The notes: generated by a model not told the origin, from the letters alone. A DNA stretch of 53,047 nucleotides from Spirochaetales bacterium (GCA_017624275.1 JAGANG010000009.1:1-53047); one strand, 5' to 3'; shown: positions 41,936 through 51,515, counted from the stretch's first letter. Translations and numbers: made by a program.

Positions 41936-42769
41936 ATGGCAATACTTCCGGCGGTGAAGATTCAAGAATATTATGAAAAATATCAATCAAAAGAATTATT
42001 TTTTAATAAGTCGATTCGCCAAGAAACCGGGCTTGATACATCTAAAGTTATGTTAAAAATGTGCGGAAATATGTTTCCGTGTGTTTTGTATTCATGCTCA
42101 ATGAGTTATGCAAAAATTGTAATGAATCTTGATGAAGAAGCTTTTTCCATGATTCAAAATGCTAAGAATGCTTTAACATTGCATTTTTCATTTTTGCCGG
42201 ATCAACAAAAACACGACATCCAATTTTTTGTCAGTTGTACAACAAAAGCATTGAAATCTTTTAAAATAAATAATGGTCGTGATACCTCATATATAATAAC
42301 TCTCGCTTTTTATCAGAAACCACCGGACGATTTGATTGAAATATTAGGAAAGGTTTTAGAATCAATAGAAAATTTTGAAAAACGTAAAGAGTTGCGAATT
42401 AAGTTGGATAAAAAAATTGCGGACGAGATTGGTTTTATTTCTCAAAAAGCTCTTATCGAAATAGATTCTATTAATCGACCGTGTATAATCACAGATATTT
42501 CTGCTTCCGGATGCGGTGCGATTTTAATGTTACTGAAGCCTGATTTAATAGTGAATAAGACAATTAAGATTACATATCATTTGCAAGATTTGAAAATGCC
42601 TAATTTGATATTAACAGGAGTCGTAAAGCGTTATGAACAAGTTGAGAGCAAGAAACTTTTGTATCAGATTGGTATTCTTTACGATTTGGAATCAGTTCCG
42701 TATAAGTATAAAAATATTATCAACGGCTATATTGACGAATTGGAACATAAAATTAAGTTTAACAGATAA
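41936..42769 (+). CDS. PilZ-domain (c-di-GMP-binding) protein
   Basis: The 277-residue protein has an N-terminal domain (1-145) resembling the YcgR-type N region of flagellar PilZ proteins and a C-terminal PilZ domain (150-265). The c-di-GMP signature is intact: RKELR (RxxxR) followed about 40 residues later by DISASG (D/NxSxxG). It is probably a c-di-GMP effector for motility, as known for treponemal PilZ proteins. GGAG lies 7 nt before ATG. It is a single-gene unit flanked by terminators. Confidence 0.88.
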   Translation: MAILPAVKIQEYYEKYQSKELFFNKSIRQETGLDTSKVMLKMCGNMFPCVLYSCSMSYAKIVMNLDEEAFSMIQNAKNALTLHFSFLPDQQKHDIQFFVSCTTKALKSFKINNGRDTSYIITLAFYQKPPDDLIEILGKVLESIENFEKRKELRIKLDKKIADEIGFISQKALIEIDSINRPCIITDISASGCGAILMLLKPDLIVNKTIKITYHLQDLKMPNLILTGVVKRYEQVESKKLLYQIGILYDLESVPYKYKNIINGYIDELEHKIKFNR

Positions 42770-42772
42770 AAT

Positions 42773-42813
42773 AAAAAAAACAGCATTCAGAATAGTTGAA
42801 TGCTGTTTTTTTT
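42773..42813. terminator. Bidirectional terminator between the PilZ and ddc genes
   Basis: ACAGCATTCA (42780-42789) pairs with TGAATGCTGT (42797-42806); A8 and T8 flanks give U-tracts both ways. Confidence 0.85.
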
Positions 42814-42831
42814 GGTATTTATGTATCACAA

Positions 42832-44271
42832 TCAGTCTTTAGCAATACTTTTAATTAATTCTAATAATGAATCTAATTTTTCATGTGTTACTAAAGGATT
42901 TAATAACGTAAATTTCAAGAAAACTTTTCCGTTATACACTGTTTGACCTATTACAACGCCGTGTTTGTGTATTAATGCACGTCTTACACGTTTATTTGTA
43001 TCATCTGTAGCTGCAATTCTAAAAACGACAGAACTGATTTCCGGTTCTGTTACGGTTTCAAACTCTGCGTCATCTTTAAGGCGAGAATACAAATACGCTG
43101 CATTTTCCATACAAGTATCAATTATTTCTCCCCATCCGTCTTTTCCACGCATTTTAAATGATACCCAAACTTTTAAAGCATCAAATCGACGTGTAGTTTG
43201 CAAAGATTTCCCTACAAGGTTAGTGTACCCGTCTTCCTCGTCTTCTTCACGGTTCAGATAATCAGCGTGCAATTCAAGAGCTTCAAAATTAGACGCATCT
43301 TTTAATAAAACGGCACTGCAACTTATAGGTAATAAAAACATTTTGTGGAAATCTACAGTGATAGAATCACATAGATTAAAACCTGCTACACGCTGTGCAT
43401 ATTTAGAAGACAGAATGACTGCACTTCCGTATGCCGCATCTGCATGAAGCCACAAACCGTATTTTTGGCAGACAGAACTTATTTCGTTCATAGGGTCAAT
43501 ACTTCCGTAATCAGTCGTTCCGATTGTAGCTACAACACAGAACGGTAGATTTCCGTTTTCTAAATCTTGCTCGATAAGTTTTTTTAACGCACATGCATCT
43601 ATTTTTTGTTTATCATCAACCGGAACTTTTACAACTGCATCATACCCGAGACCTAATAGATGAGCTCCTTTTTCCATTGAAAAATGAGAAATCTCTGATG
43701 TATAGATACGCAATTTACGATAATTTTCAGGAAGACCGTGTTTTTTAACGTCATAACCTAATTTATTTTTGCAATACCAGTCTCTGGCAAACAATAATGC
43801 AGAAATGTTTGATTGTGAACCACCGGAAGTAAAAACACCGTCACTTTGTTCATCATAACCATATAATGAACAAAGTTTTTGTATTACTTCCAACTCGACT
43901 TCTGTTGCAACCGGAGCTTGATCCCAAGAATCCATAGATTGATTAAACGCTGCGATAATCAATTCAGCAGCAATGCTTTCCAACAATGCCGGACTGTGCA
44001 AATGTGCCATATAGTCGGTAGATGAAGTTCTGAGAAAATTTGGTAAAATTTGACGCTTTAAGGCATCTAAAACATTATCAAAACCTTCACCGTTGTCTGG
44101 CAATAAATTTTCTACATGTACTGCCTTTTTTAAGTCTTCCGGAGACAATCCGGCATAAGCTTTTGTATCGCATAGACTGTCTGCAATCGCTTCAGCAGTA
44201 CGTATAATCATCTGCTTGAATTCTTCTTTAGAATCCTTTGTCAGTAACAAATTATTTTTTTGCACCGGCAT
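42832..44271 (-). CDS. ddc: L-2,4-diaminobutyrate decarboxylase
   Basis: The 479-residue PLP enzyme is a group II decarboxylase: WLHADAAYGSAVIL and the Schiff-base lysine in DSITVDFHKMFLLPISC. Next to a 2,4-diaminobutyrate aminotransferase this indicates decarboxylation of 2,4-diaminobutyrate to 1,3-diaminopropane. ATG 44271 lies only 3 nt after GGAGG; GTG at 44265 has better spacing (9 nt) and is a good alternative. It overlaps the end of dat by 20 nt (or 14 with GTG), so translation is coupled. Confidence 0.9.
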   Translation of the reverse strand: MPVQKNNLLLTKDSKEEFKQMIIRTAEAIADSLCDTKAYAGLSPEDLKKAVHVENLLPDNGEGFDNVLDALKRQILPNFLRTSSTDYMAHLHSPALLESIAAELIIAAFNQSMDSWDQAPVATEVELEVIQKLCSLYGYDEQSDGVFTSGGSQSNISALLFARDWYCKNKLGYDVKKHGLPENYRKLRIYTSEISHFSMEKGAHLLGLGYDAVVKVPVDDKQKIDACALKKLIEQDLENGNLPFCVVATIGTTDYGSIDPMNEISSVCQKYGLWLHADAAYGSAVILSSKYAQRVAGFNLCDSITVDFHKMFLLPISCSAVLLKDASNFEALELHADYLNREEDEEDGYTNLVGKSLQTTRRFDALKVWVSFKMRGKDGWGEIIDTCMENAAYLYSRLKDDAEFETVTEPEISSVVFRIAATDDTNKRVRRALIHKHGVVIGQTVYNGKVFLKFTLLNPLVTHEKLDSLLELIKSIAKD

Positions 44272-45610
44272 CGACCTCCATTACAACACTTTCAAAAATT
44301 TCAAGCATTTTATTAATTTCATCACGAGTGACATTTAATGCACATAGACATCGCATAACAGCACCGTTTCGTCCGCCTCGTTCCATTATAAGATGTTTTT
44401 CAAAACATCTGTGTTGAATATCTGCTGCGATTTCTCCGGAACCTGGAAGAGCTCCGAGTTTATCAGGTGTTGCATTTGGATCTACAAATTCAATTCCCAT
44501 CATCAGACCTTTTTCTCGAATATCTCCGATGATAGAAACTTTTTTCTTTAATTCCAAAAGTCTGTCACGCATATAAGTACCTTTTTCAACAACTTCATTT
44601 AAGAATTCCGGCTGAGAAACTCGTTTGATTAATGTTGTACCGGCACGCATTGCCAATTGATTTCCGCGGAAAGTTCCAGCATGAGCTCCCGGATTCCATT
44701 TGTCTAACTCTTTATTGTAAATAACAACAGCAAGAGGTTGAGACCCACCGATTGCTTTTGATGCTAAAATTACATCCGGAACAATGTCTGCATATTCAAA
44801 AGCAAAGAATTTTCCGGAACGTCCGATTCCGCATTGAATTTCATCTACAATCATAGGAATACCGAGTTCTTTTGTAACTCTTCTGATTGTCTGTAAGAAT
44901 TTTACTGGAGCCGGGATAACTCCACCTTCGCCTTGTATTGGTTCTAAAATCACAGCGGCAGGTTTTGTAATACCGCTTTCAGGGTCTTTTAACATTCTTT
45001 CAAAATATTCACATGCAGCATCTGTTCCTGCATCTCCACCGAGTCCGAACGGACATCTGTAAGAATAAGGATAAGGCATAAAATGAACATCAGGAACTAA
45101 AGATTGAACTTTAGATTTAGCATTTAAATTACCTGTTAATGATAAAGCCCCTTGTCCCATTCCGTGGTAAGCTCCGTGAAATGCTATAACGGAACTTCGT
45201 CCTGTAGCTGTTTTACATAATTTGATAGCTGCATCAGTAGCGTCGGTACCGGAAGGACTGCAAAATTGAATCTTTGCATTATCTTGAAGTTCTTTCGGTA
45301 ATAATCCTAACAAAGTATGAACGAATTCATCTTTCACCGGAGTAGTCAAATCCAATGTGTGTAAAGGTGCGTCCGAGGCTAATAAATCAATCATAGCCTG
45401 GTTTACTTCAGGATCGTTATGTCCCAATGCAAGCGTTCCCGCTCCACAAAGGAAGTCCAGATATTTATTCCCTTCTACATCTTCAACCCAAGAACCTTTG
45501 GCTTTCGAAATAGCAAAAGGAAATTTTCTCGGATAGCTTCTCGCATTTGATTCTGTTGAATTCTGTCTGGCAATGTAATACTGATTGGTGCAATTTTCTT
45601 TCTGATTCAT
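44252..45610 (-). CDS. dat: Diaminobutyrate-2-oxoglutarate aminotransferase
   Basis: The ATG at 45610 has GGAG 7 nt upstream. The ~452-residue class III PLP aminotransferase shows DFLCGAGTLALGHNDPEV, FCSPSGTDATDAAIKL, GAYHGMGQGALSLTG, VDEIQCGIGRSGKFFAFEY and the PLP lysine in LASKAIGGSQPLAV. With aspartate semialdehyde and glutamate it makes 2,4-diaminobutyrate. The pairing with ddc identifies the route to 1,3-diaminopropane rather than ectoine; no ectA/ectC is present. A promoter and palindrome lie upstream. Confidence 0.92.
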   Translation of the reverse strand: MNQKENCTNQYYIARQNSTESNARSYPRKFPFAISKAKGSWVEDVEGNKYLDFLCGAGTLALGHNDPEVNQAMIDLLASDAPLHTLDLTTPVKDEFVHTLLGLLPKELQDNAKIQFCSPSGTDATDAAIKLCKTATGRSSVIAFHGAYHGMGQGALSLTGNLNAKSKVQSLVPDVHFMPYPYSYRCPFGLGGDAGTDAACEYFERMLKDPESGITKPAAVILEPIQGEGGVIPAPVKFLQTIRRVTKELGIPMIVDEIQCGIGRSGKFFAFEYADIVPDVILASKAIGGSQPLAVVIYNKELDKWNPGAHAGTFRGNQLAMRAGTTLIKRVSQPEFLNEVVEKGTYMRDRLLELKKKVSIIGDIREKGLMMGIEFVDPNATPDKLGALPGSGEIAADIQHRCFEKHLIMERGGRNGAVMRCLCALNVTRDEINKMLEIFESVVMEVDAGAKK

Positions 45611-45660
45611 CAACGTTCTCCATCACATGAAAATAAATGTTCTGTTTCCCGGTTTTTCCG

Positions 45661-45709
45661 GTGCACAAATTGTGCACGCACTATACAAAATTATTTGGCA
45701 TAACGTCCA
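45661..45709 (-). promoter_or_regulatory. Promoter and operator of dat-ddc
   Basis: On the minus strand: -35-like TGGACG (45709-45704), 18 nt, -10 TATAGT (45685-45680), then the perfect inverted repeat GTGCACAA-A-TTGTGCAC (45677-45661) over the expected start site. This is the standard layout of a repressor operator covering +1. The regulator is not identified. Confidence 0.65.
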
Positions 45710-45788
45710 GCTTAATTTATATTTTTTCTCAATAATCTTTTTTTTAAAGGGTAAAATCCCGTAATAGAATGTTTTTTCTTCAAATATA

Positions 45789-47573
45789 TTACAAATTCTT
45801 CACATCAAACTCGTTTCTTTTTTGTACTTTTTGTAACTCCCTTATCATAAAATACACAGATTGTAACAAGCAAAACGATATATGACGAAAATATTCCGGA
45901 TTATTTTGCGTTATATGCTTTCTGTCCAACACAATTTCCGTCATTAATAAAAAATATTTAAAAAACGGATAAGAATTCAAAATTTTTTCAATAAGAAATT
46001 TTAATTCGGAAATATTTTCTTGTGTCCATTCTGAAATAGAATCAATACTGTTTTTTAATTGTTGAGAATATTGATAAAGATCAGAAGTAATTTCAGAAAA
46101 TAATTTTTTAATATCTTCAGAATTGACATATTGTGTTTCTGTAGTAAAAAAACTATTTGCTATGCGACAACTTTCCGGATAATCGGCAATTAAATTCTCT
46201 AATGTTAGATATTTGACTCCTTCGATTTTTACGGCATTTAATGATGCACTGAAAAAAACGCAATCATCGGCAGATTTCAGATAATATTCCAAATAATTGC
46301 GATAATTATCCATTACAAAATCAGTTATAACTTTTTTGCCGTTTGCTGTTTCTGCTTTTTTGAAACGTCTTGTAAATATAGACTTCAACATAGAATCTTC
46401 GATTCCTGCAAAATAATCAGAATTTGCAATACGAGATTGCCAAGACGGTGCGTTTTTGCAATGAGTGACTAAACCGGGATAAGATAAATCATAACCGGCA
46501 AAAAAGAATGTTTTAAAACCTAATTTTCTCGCTAGATCCAAAGTGTAGTCGGTTACTGTTCCGCCGGTTTCTACAATTTCCGGAATAATGTTTAGTTTTC
46601 GGAAAATATAATTTGCTAAAGAATTTTCTTTGTATGATGAAATTGTGAAAACAGCATTTTGAAAACGTGGAGCTACATCGTAATATCCCAAAGCATCTAT
46701 TACACACAAACTTTCTTGCGGAACAGTACAGATAAAATCTCCCATAGTAAAATATTGCCCGTCTAAGCTCACAATTATATCCGGAATAATTCCGGACTTT
46801 GTTAGTGGAATAAGAGCCGTATCAGCAGCAAATATTGTTAATTTATTACGATTTTCTTTTAGTTGTGCTATTTGAGAATCTAAAGTCGGCCCGGCAGCAC
46901 ATATTACGGCAATATTTTTTTCTGATACTGATTTTTTTGTATTTCGTAAAAACGGAATTTTTGCAGTTTGAGAAATATTTCGCAGAAAATTCTTATTCCA
47001 CAACGGTAAGAAATTTGATTCGGTAAGAATATTTTGCATTACAATTCCCAAGTGTTGCTGGACAATTTTGTAGAATTCAATTTCTGATTGCGGAAAAAGA
47101 TTTTTGTAACAAAGGTTGGAGTAGGTTTCCAATCGCAAAAATTCACGTTGCATCAAATTCTGCAAAAGTACAAAAATATTTTCATCATGTATGTGGTTTA
47201 TTACAAAAGCACGAGAATTCAGCAATTCTCCCAGAAACTCTTCTCTGCGATTAAAAATGGGCAATAGCGGCTCTAAAATAATGCAGTAGCTGTCAGGGTT
47301 GTTTAATAATAAATTTTTAACGTGATAGCCCGCACCGAGCCCAAAAACGGCAATTATAGATTTTGCAATGAATTTTATATTATAAGCTTCTTTTTCCGGA
47401 GCAAATCTGGAATGAACGGCTTTACCGTTGATTGATAAAATTTCTTTGCCGTTTTTGGCTGTTTCTATACTTATGTGAAATTCAATTTGTGACGCATTTT
47501 TACTGTTTTTTTGATTTAAAAAAAAAGAGCCGCTATCAGCAGCTCCTTTTTCTCCATTAAAATTAGAATTCAT
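45789..47573 (-). CDS. Maf/DUF115-type motility-associated glycosyltransferase
   Basis: The 594-residue protein contains the DUF115/MptE-like core: IAVICAAGPTLDSQIAQLKE near residue 222, IPDIIVSLDGQYF near 270, and FFFAGYDLSYPG near 368. In flagellated bacteria Maf proteins transfer nonulosonic acids to flagellins, so it is a candidate flagellin glycosyltransferase. The gene is 4 bp after the PpiD-like stop, thus co-transcribed with it. Spirochaete flagellin glycosylation is known, but the donor is unidentified here; alternative functions of DUF115 exist. Confidence 0.82.
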   Translation of the reverse strand: MNSNFNGEKGAADSGSFFLNQKNSKNASQIEFHISIETAKNGKEILSINGKAVHSRFAPEKEAYNIKFIAKSIIAVFGLGAGYHVKNLLLNNPDSYCIILEPLLPIFNRREEFLGELLNSRAFVINHIHDENIFVLLQNLMQREFLRLETYSNLCYKNLFPQSEIEFYKIVQQHLGIVMQNILTESNFLPLWNKNFLRNISQTAKIPFLRNTKKSVSEKNIAVICAAGPTLDSQIAQLKENRNKLTIFAADTALIPLTKSGIIPDIIVSLDGQYFTMGDFICTVPQESLCVIDALGYYDVAPRFQNAVFTISSYKENSLANYIFRKLNIIPEIVETGGTVTDYTLDLARKLGFKTFFFAGYDLSYPGLVTHCKNAPSWQSRIANSDYFAGIEDSMLKSIFTRRFKKAETANGKKVITDFVMDNYRNYLEYYLKSADDCVFFSASLNAVKIEGVKYLTLENLIADYPESCRIANSFFTTETQYVNSEDIKKLFSEITSDLYQYSQQLKNSIDSISEWTQENISELKFLIEKILNSYPFFKYFLLMTEIVLDRKHITQNNPEYFRHISFCLLQSVYFMIRELQKVQKRNEFDVKNL

Positions 47574-47577
47574 TTAA

Positions 47578-49146
47578 TTATTGTCCTTGATTCATGTTGA
47601 AAAAATCTTGAATTCGGATGGCATAATGGAAATTATCTACAACTTTGTGCTTTTTCTTTTCTTCACGGTAGAAATCTTGACGTAAAGCCGCAACTTTCAT
47701 TGAATCAGAAGATTTAACAAGTTTTTCTATATCTGCTTCCATAGCTTCTGTATCGATTTCTGTTCTGCTTTCTACACATGCTACAACAACACCGTTTGCA
47801 TATTTATAAGGTTCTACAGGTGTTCCGATTTTACTGAAAAATAATTTTGTAATAAATTCCATGTCTTTGTCATCAGAGAAATCTAACATAGGAAGAATAT
47901 TATCTGTAAGCAACATTTCATTATCAGAAGAAACCATTTGAATTCCTGCTGAAGAAGAAACTGTAGCCATATCTTCACCGGCAACAACTTTGTCGAAAAT
48001 CTCTTTTGCTTTTGTTTGGCTGTCAAGTTCAGCTAAAGCACGATTTTCCATTACGTAAGCGTTTTTAGCTTTTGAAGCAACCGCATTGTCTGCAATATCG
48101 GCATTTTTTGTATCCAAAACTTTCACAATTGTATAACCTACATTAGGTTCGGCAGCTAATTTATTGCAAACTTTACCAAGTTCGGTAGTAGCTAATACAT
48201 CGGCAATTTGTTTGTCGTAATCGTCAGCAAAACGGAAAGAAGAATCATTTATCACATTTATAATTTTATTTTCTTTTTTCAATTTTTCACTGATTGCATC
48301 AAATTGAGTCGGATCTACAGTCAATTCCATTAAAGTTTTCTCAGCATCTCTTTTAGCTGCAGCAGTATCTGCAAATACGATCTTTCCGATTTTGTATTGG
48401 CGAAATTTCACGCTGTTATTTGCAACATATTCTGCAAGTTTTTCATTTGAAATGTTGTTAAAAGGAATATCTGCATATTTTACTTTTACTTTTGTATTGT
48501 TAATTCCGTAACTGAAAACAACTTCAGAATATGAAACCGGCAAATGACCGAAGTAATCGTATTCATAATTTTCAAGTAATAACTCATTTTTGATTTCTTC
48601 AGAGTCATTCAAGTTAATTTTGTTAATTTCAGAACGTAATCTGTCATAATCGATTTTACCGTCGGCACCGGTATAGCGATTTTTTGCAATCAAACGCAAA
48701 ACACTTTTGTTTGATACGGTAATGTCCATTTTTTTTGCGTTATACATTCCTATTGTTTTTTGAATTTCGTCTTCATAAATATTTCTTACTTCACGATATT
48801 TTTCATAACCGCCCAAGTTAGGCATATTCATGATGTATTCGTAACGTCTGTTAAAAGTGTCGTCACGACCGAATTGAATCTTGTGACCTAAAACTTTTCC
48901 TATGTAACTGTCCGGATTATTGTTTTCTCTGGTTTGTGCCATTCGCTCGATTGAAATAGTTCCGTCCGGATTAACTTCCTTGCGTTGAACGATTTCATCG
49001 ACAAAATTGATAATTCCCGGAATTACTCCTGCGGAAATAACAAACGTGATAATAATCAAGCCGATTATCAGGTAAACAAAAAAGTTCTTGCTTACTTTTA
49101 CGTCCTTTTTATTATCGTTTTTTTCATTATTTTTCATCTCTTCCAT
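47578..49146 (-). CDS. PpiD/SurA-like membrane-anchored periplasmic chaperone
   Basis: The 522-residue protein has a short cytoplasmic start, one membrane anchor (about 22-45, NFFVYLIIGLIIITFVIS) and a long periplasmic region with SurA_N-type helices (about 80-200, YEDEIQKTIGMYNAKKM) and a parvulin-like region (about 215-480) lacking an obvious complete PPIase site. It probably helps fold envelope proteins. It precedes Maf by 4 bp. AAAGGGA lies 8 nt upstream of ATG. Confidence 0.78.
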   Translation of the reverse strand: MEEMKNNEKNDNKKDVKVSKNFFVYLIIGLIIITFVISAGVIPGIINFVDEIVQRKEVNPDGTISIERMAQTRENNNPDSYIGKVLGHKIQFGRDDTFNRRYEYIMNMPNLGGYEKYREVRNIYEDEIQKTIGMYNAKKMDITVSNKSVLRLIAKNRYTGADGKIDYDRLRSEINKINLNDSEEIKNELLLENYEYDYFGHLPVSYSEVVFSYGINNTKVKVKYADIPFNNISNEKLAEYVANNSVKFRQYKIGKIVFADTAAAKRDAEKTLMELTVDPTQFDAISEKLKKENKIINVINDSSFRFADDYDKQIADVLATTELGKVCNKLAAEPNVGYTIVKVLDTKNADIADNAVASKAKNAYVMENRALAELDSQTKAKEIFDKVVAGEDMATVSSSAGIQMVSSDNEMLLTDNILPMLDFSDDKDMEFITKLFFSKIGTPVEPYKYANGVVVACVESRTEIDTEAMEADIEKLVKSSDSMKVAALRQDFYREEKKKHKVVDNFHYAIRIQDFFNMNQGQ

Positions 49147-49242
49147 AGATATATCCCTTTACAAATATTTTATATCTCTTATTAAAGATAGCTTTGTTTT
49201 TTATCATGATACTTTTGCTTTGTCAAACACATGAATTATATT

Positions 49243-50100
49243 TTAATAAGCTACCGCACTTATGTAACTTTCTACCTTTGAAGGATCTTTTGTCACTTCG
49301 TCTGAAGTCGCATATTTTAACGGTTCTACATTGTGTGAATTGCCCATAAGTTCATTTAATCGCAACAAAGAAACAATTCCGCCGGTACCGTCTGCACTGA
49401 TTTGTTCTAATGCGAGTTGTTGTGATAAATTTTCGGCGTTATTTTCCCGCAACAATTTTATAAACATTTTGTCTCGTTCAATAGTTTTTTCCAGAGGGAA
49501 TTCTGAATTTAAATTAGTCGGAACTACAATCAGAAATTTTTTGTCAGGATTTGCCAAAAGTGCATTTACGGCTTTTGATAAAAGAATTGTATAACGAGTA
49601 TTGGCACGTCCTACAATGACCGGCAAAATTTTAAAGTCTCCGGATAATGTTTTCATAAGATAAGGCAATTGTAACTCGGCCGAATATTCTTTTTCATGAT
49701 AAGCCTGTCCGTCGATGAAATCTTCGGAAAAGTTTCGCAAAAATTCATTTGCTTCTAAATCTACTTCAACATTACCGAACGGAGTTTCAAAACTTTTACT
49801 GCTGATTAATCCCAATCCTCTGAAATCTTGGCGATGTAACGGCATCATTATAATGACGGTATCGTAATGTTCGCCGGCTACAAGTGAATATGACGCTCCG
49901 TAAATATTTCCGGCAAGTGTATAATTTGCGTCCGGAGCAATAATAGCAAAAGGTCTCCCTTTTTTTTCTACACCGGTATTTTGCAATGAATTTGCGATAA
50001 ATTCTTCCAAACGATTTTTTTCTTTGTAATAGAATGTTCCCGACATTGTCATCGGTCTGCATTCCGGAACAATTTTTTCCTTAACAGCTTTATTTTTCAT
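49243..50100 (-). CDS. MEMO-family protein (AmmeMemoRadiSam B) with altered metal site
   Basis: ATG 50100 is chosen for GGGAGGG 10 nt upstream; a TTG-started frame to 50160 adds no family sequence. The 285 residues align with MEMO/AMMECR1-partner proteins (APxAxY, MPxH, ELQLPYL, KILPVIVG). The usual metal-binding residues are mostly changed: His49 of human MEMO1 is Asp57 here (APDANYTLAG), the SSDxxH segment is TNLNSEF, and the CG motif is ADGTGG (Asp237); only His89 (MPLHRQDF) remains. It is therefore probably a non-metal-binding relative, or one with a different site. Function unknown. Confidence 0.75.
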   Translation of the reverse strand: MKNKAVKEKIVPECRPMTMSGTFYYKEKNRLEEFIANSLQNTGVEKKGRPFAIIAPDANYTLAGNIYGASYSLVAGEHYDTVIIMMPLHRQDFRGLGLISSKSFETPFGNVEVDLEANEFLRNFSEDFIDGQAYHEKEYSAELQLPYLMKTLSGDFKILPVIVGRANTRYTILLSKAVNALLANPDKKFLIVVPTNLNSEFPLEKTIERDKMFIKLLRENNAENLSQQLALEQISADGTGGIVSLLRLNELMGNSHNVEPLKYATSDEVTKDPSKVESYISAVAY

Positions 50101-50202
50101 AATTTCTGTTCCCTCCCTAATACTGATTGTTTTTATAGCATTGAAAAAAATATCTGTCAAAATTAGTGATTACAATAGAATAATCTTAAATAGGTTTGTT
50201 TC

Positions 50203-50231
50203 TTGAAAAAGATACGGAAATATACTATAAA
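50203..50231 (+). promoter_or_regulatory. Sigma-70 promoter of asd
   Basis: TTGAAA (50203-50208), exactly 17 nt, TATAAA (50226-50231). The start near 50238 leaves a ~65-nt leader. Confidence 0.7.
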
Positions 50232-50302
50232 ACGTACCAATTTTCGGAAAATCCTATTTTTTCGAAGAATATACTCAATATTTTAGAATTTGGAGTTCTA
50301 TT

Positions 50303-51403
50303 ATGGAAAAAATTAAAGTAGGTGTTCTCGGAGCTACGGGAATGGTAGGTCAACGATATATTAAACTTTTGGAAAATCATCCATGGTTTGAAGTAACTTA
50401 TGTTGCAGCTTCTCCTCGTTCTGCGGGAAAAAAATATAAAGATGCAGTATCCAGTCGTTGGTTAATCGGAAGTGATATTCCGGCAGATGTTGCGGATTTG
50501 ATAGTAGAAGATGCTAATGATGAGAAAAAAGCTGTCGGTAAATGTAAATTTGTTTTTAGTGCATTGGAAATGGGAAAAGATGAGATTAAAGCATTGGAAG
50601 CAGCTTATGCAGCAGAAGGAATTCCGGTAGTTTCAAATGCAAGTGCCAATCGTTGGACAGAAGACGTTCCGATGCTTATTCCGGAAATTAATTTCAGTCA
50701 TCTTGATGTAATTGCCGACCAGAAAAAGCATAACGGTTGGGACAAAGGTTTTATCGCCGTAAAACCTAACTGTTCGTTGCAAACATACATGATGCCGATT
50801 TTTGCATTACAACAAGCCGGCTATCCTATTAAAAGAATGATTGTAACTACTTTGCAAGCTACAAGCGGTGCCGGATATCCGGGTGTAGCAAGTTTTGATA
50901 TGATAGATAACATCGTTCCGTATATCGGCGGTGAAGAAGAAAAAACAGAAAAAGAATGTTTGAAGATTCTTGGTTCCGTAAAGGACGGAAAAATTGAAAA
51001 TGCAGCCGGTCCGATTGTTTCTTCTACTTGTACACGTGTGCCTGTTATCGACGGTCATACGGCTTGTGTAAGTTTGGAATTTGATTTACCGGAAGACAAA
51101 AAACCGTCATTGGAAGAAATCGAAAAAGTTTGGACTGCTTTTACTTCATTACCTCAAGAACTCGAATTACCTAGTGCACCGGTTCATCCGATTGTTGTAC
51201 GTCATGAAGAAAATCGTCCGCAACCTCGCCGTGACCGTGAGACAGAAAAAGGAATGGCTTGTGTAATAGGAAGACTTCGTCCATGTAATGTTTTTGATGT
51301 GAAATTTGTTGCATTGAGCCACAACACAAAACGCGGTGCTGCAATGGGCGGAATCCTTAATGCAGAGCTTTTGAAAGCAAAAGGTTTTTTTGATAATCTG
51401 TAA
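50303..51403 (+). CDS. asd: Aspartate-semialdehyde dehydrogenase
   Basis: The 366-residue protein is the archaeal/fungal-type ASADH: NADP loop GATGMVGQRY, catalytic Cys157 in VKPNCSLQTYM and a downstream His near 253 (VIDGHTACVSLEF). It reduces aspartyl phosphate to aspartate semialdehyde, the precursor of threonine, methionine, lysine and, with the dat-ddc genes nearby, diaminopropane. GGAG lies 8 nt before ATG. It is a monocistronic unit with its own terminator. Confidence 0.96.
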   Translation: MEKIKVGVLGATGMVGQRYIKLLENHPWFEVTYVAASPRSAGKKYKDAVSSRWLIGSDIPADVADLIVEDANDEKKAVGKCKFVFSALEMGKDEIKALEAAYAAEGIPVVSNASANRWTEDVPMLIPEINFSHLDVIADQKKHNGWDKGFIAVKPNCSLQTYMMPIFALQQAGYPIKRMIVTTLQATSGAGYPGVASFDMIDNIVPYIGGEEEKTEKECLKILGSVKDGKIENAAGPIVSSTCTRVPVIDGHTACVSLEFDLPEDKKPSLEEIEKVWTAFTSLPQELELPSAPVHPIVVRHEENRPQPRRDRETEKGMACVIGRLRPCNVFDVKFVALSHNTKRGAAMGGILNAELLKAKGFFDNL

Positions 51404-51431
51404 GATTTTAATTGCTGAAATTCTATAAAAT

Positions 51432-51478
51432 AAAAAATGCACCTTTGATGTCGAATAATGTCAAAGGTGCATTTTTTT
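51432..51478 (+). terminator. Terminator of asd
   Basis: AATGCACCTTTGA (51436-51448) pairs with TCAAAGGTGCATT (51461-51473), followed by a T-run. Confidence 0.85.
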
Positions 51479-51515
51479 GTTTTTATACAGAAAACAAACG
51501 TTTCTTGTTGTTATT

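Noticed and set aside
44265..44271. Diaminobutyrate pair as part of an ectoine operon
   Set aside because: The next gene is a group II PLP decarboxylase, not ectA/ectC, so diaminopropane formation is the better reading.
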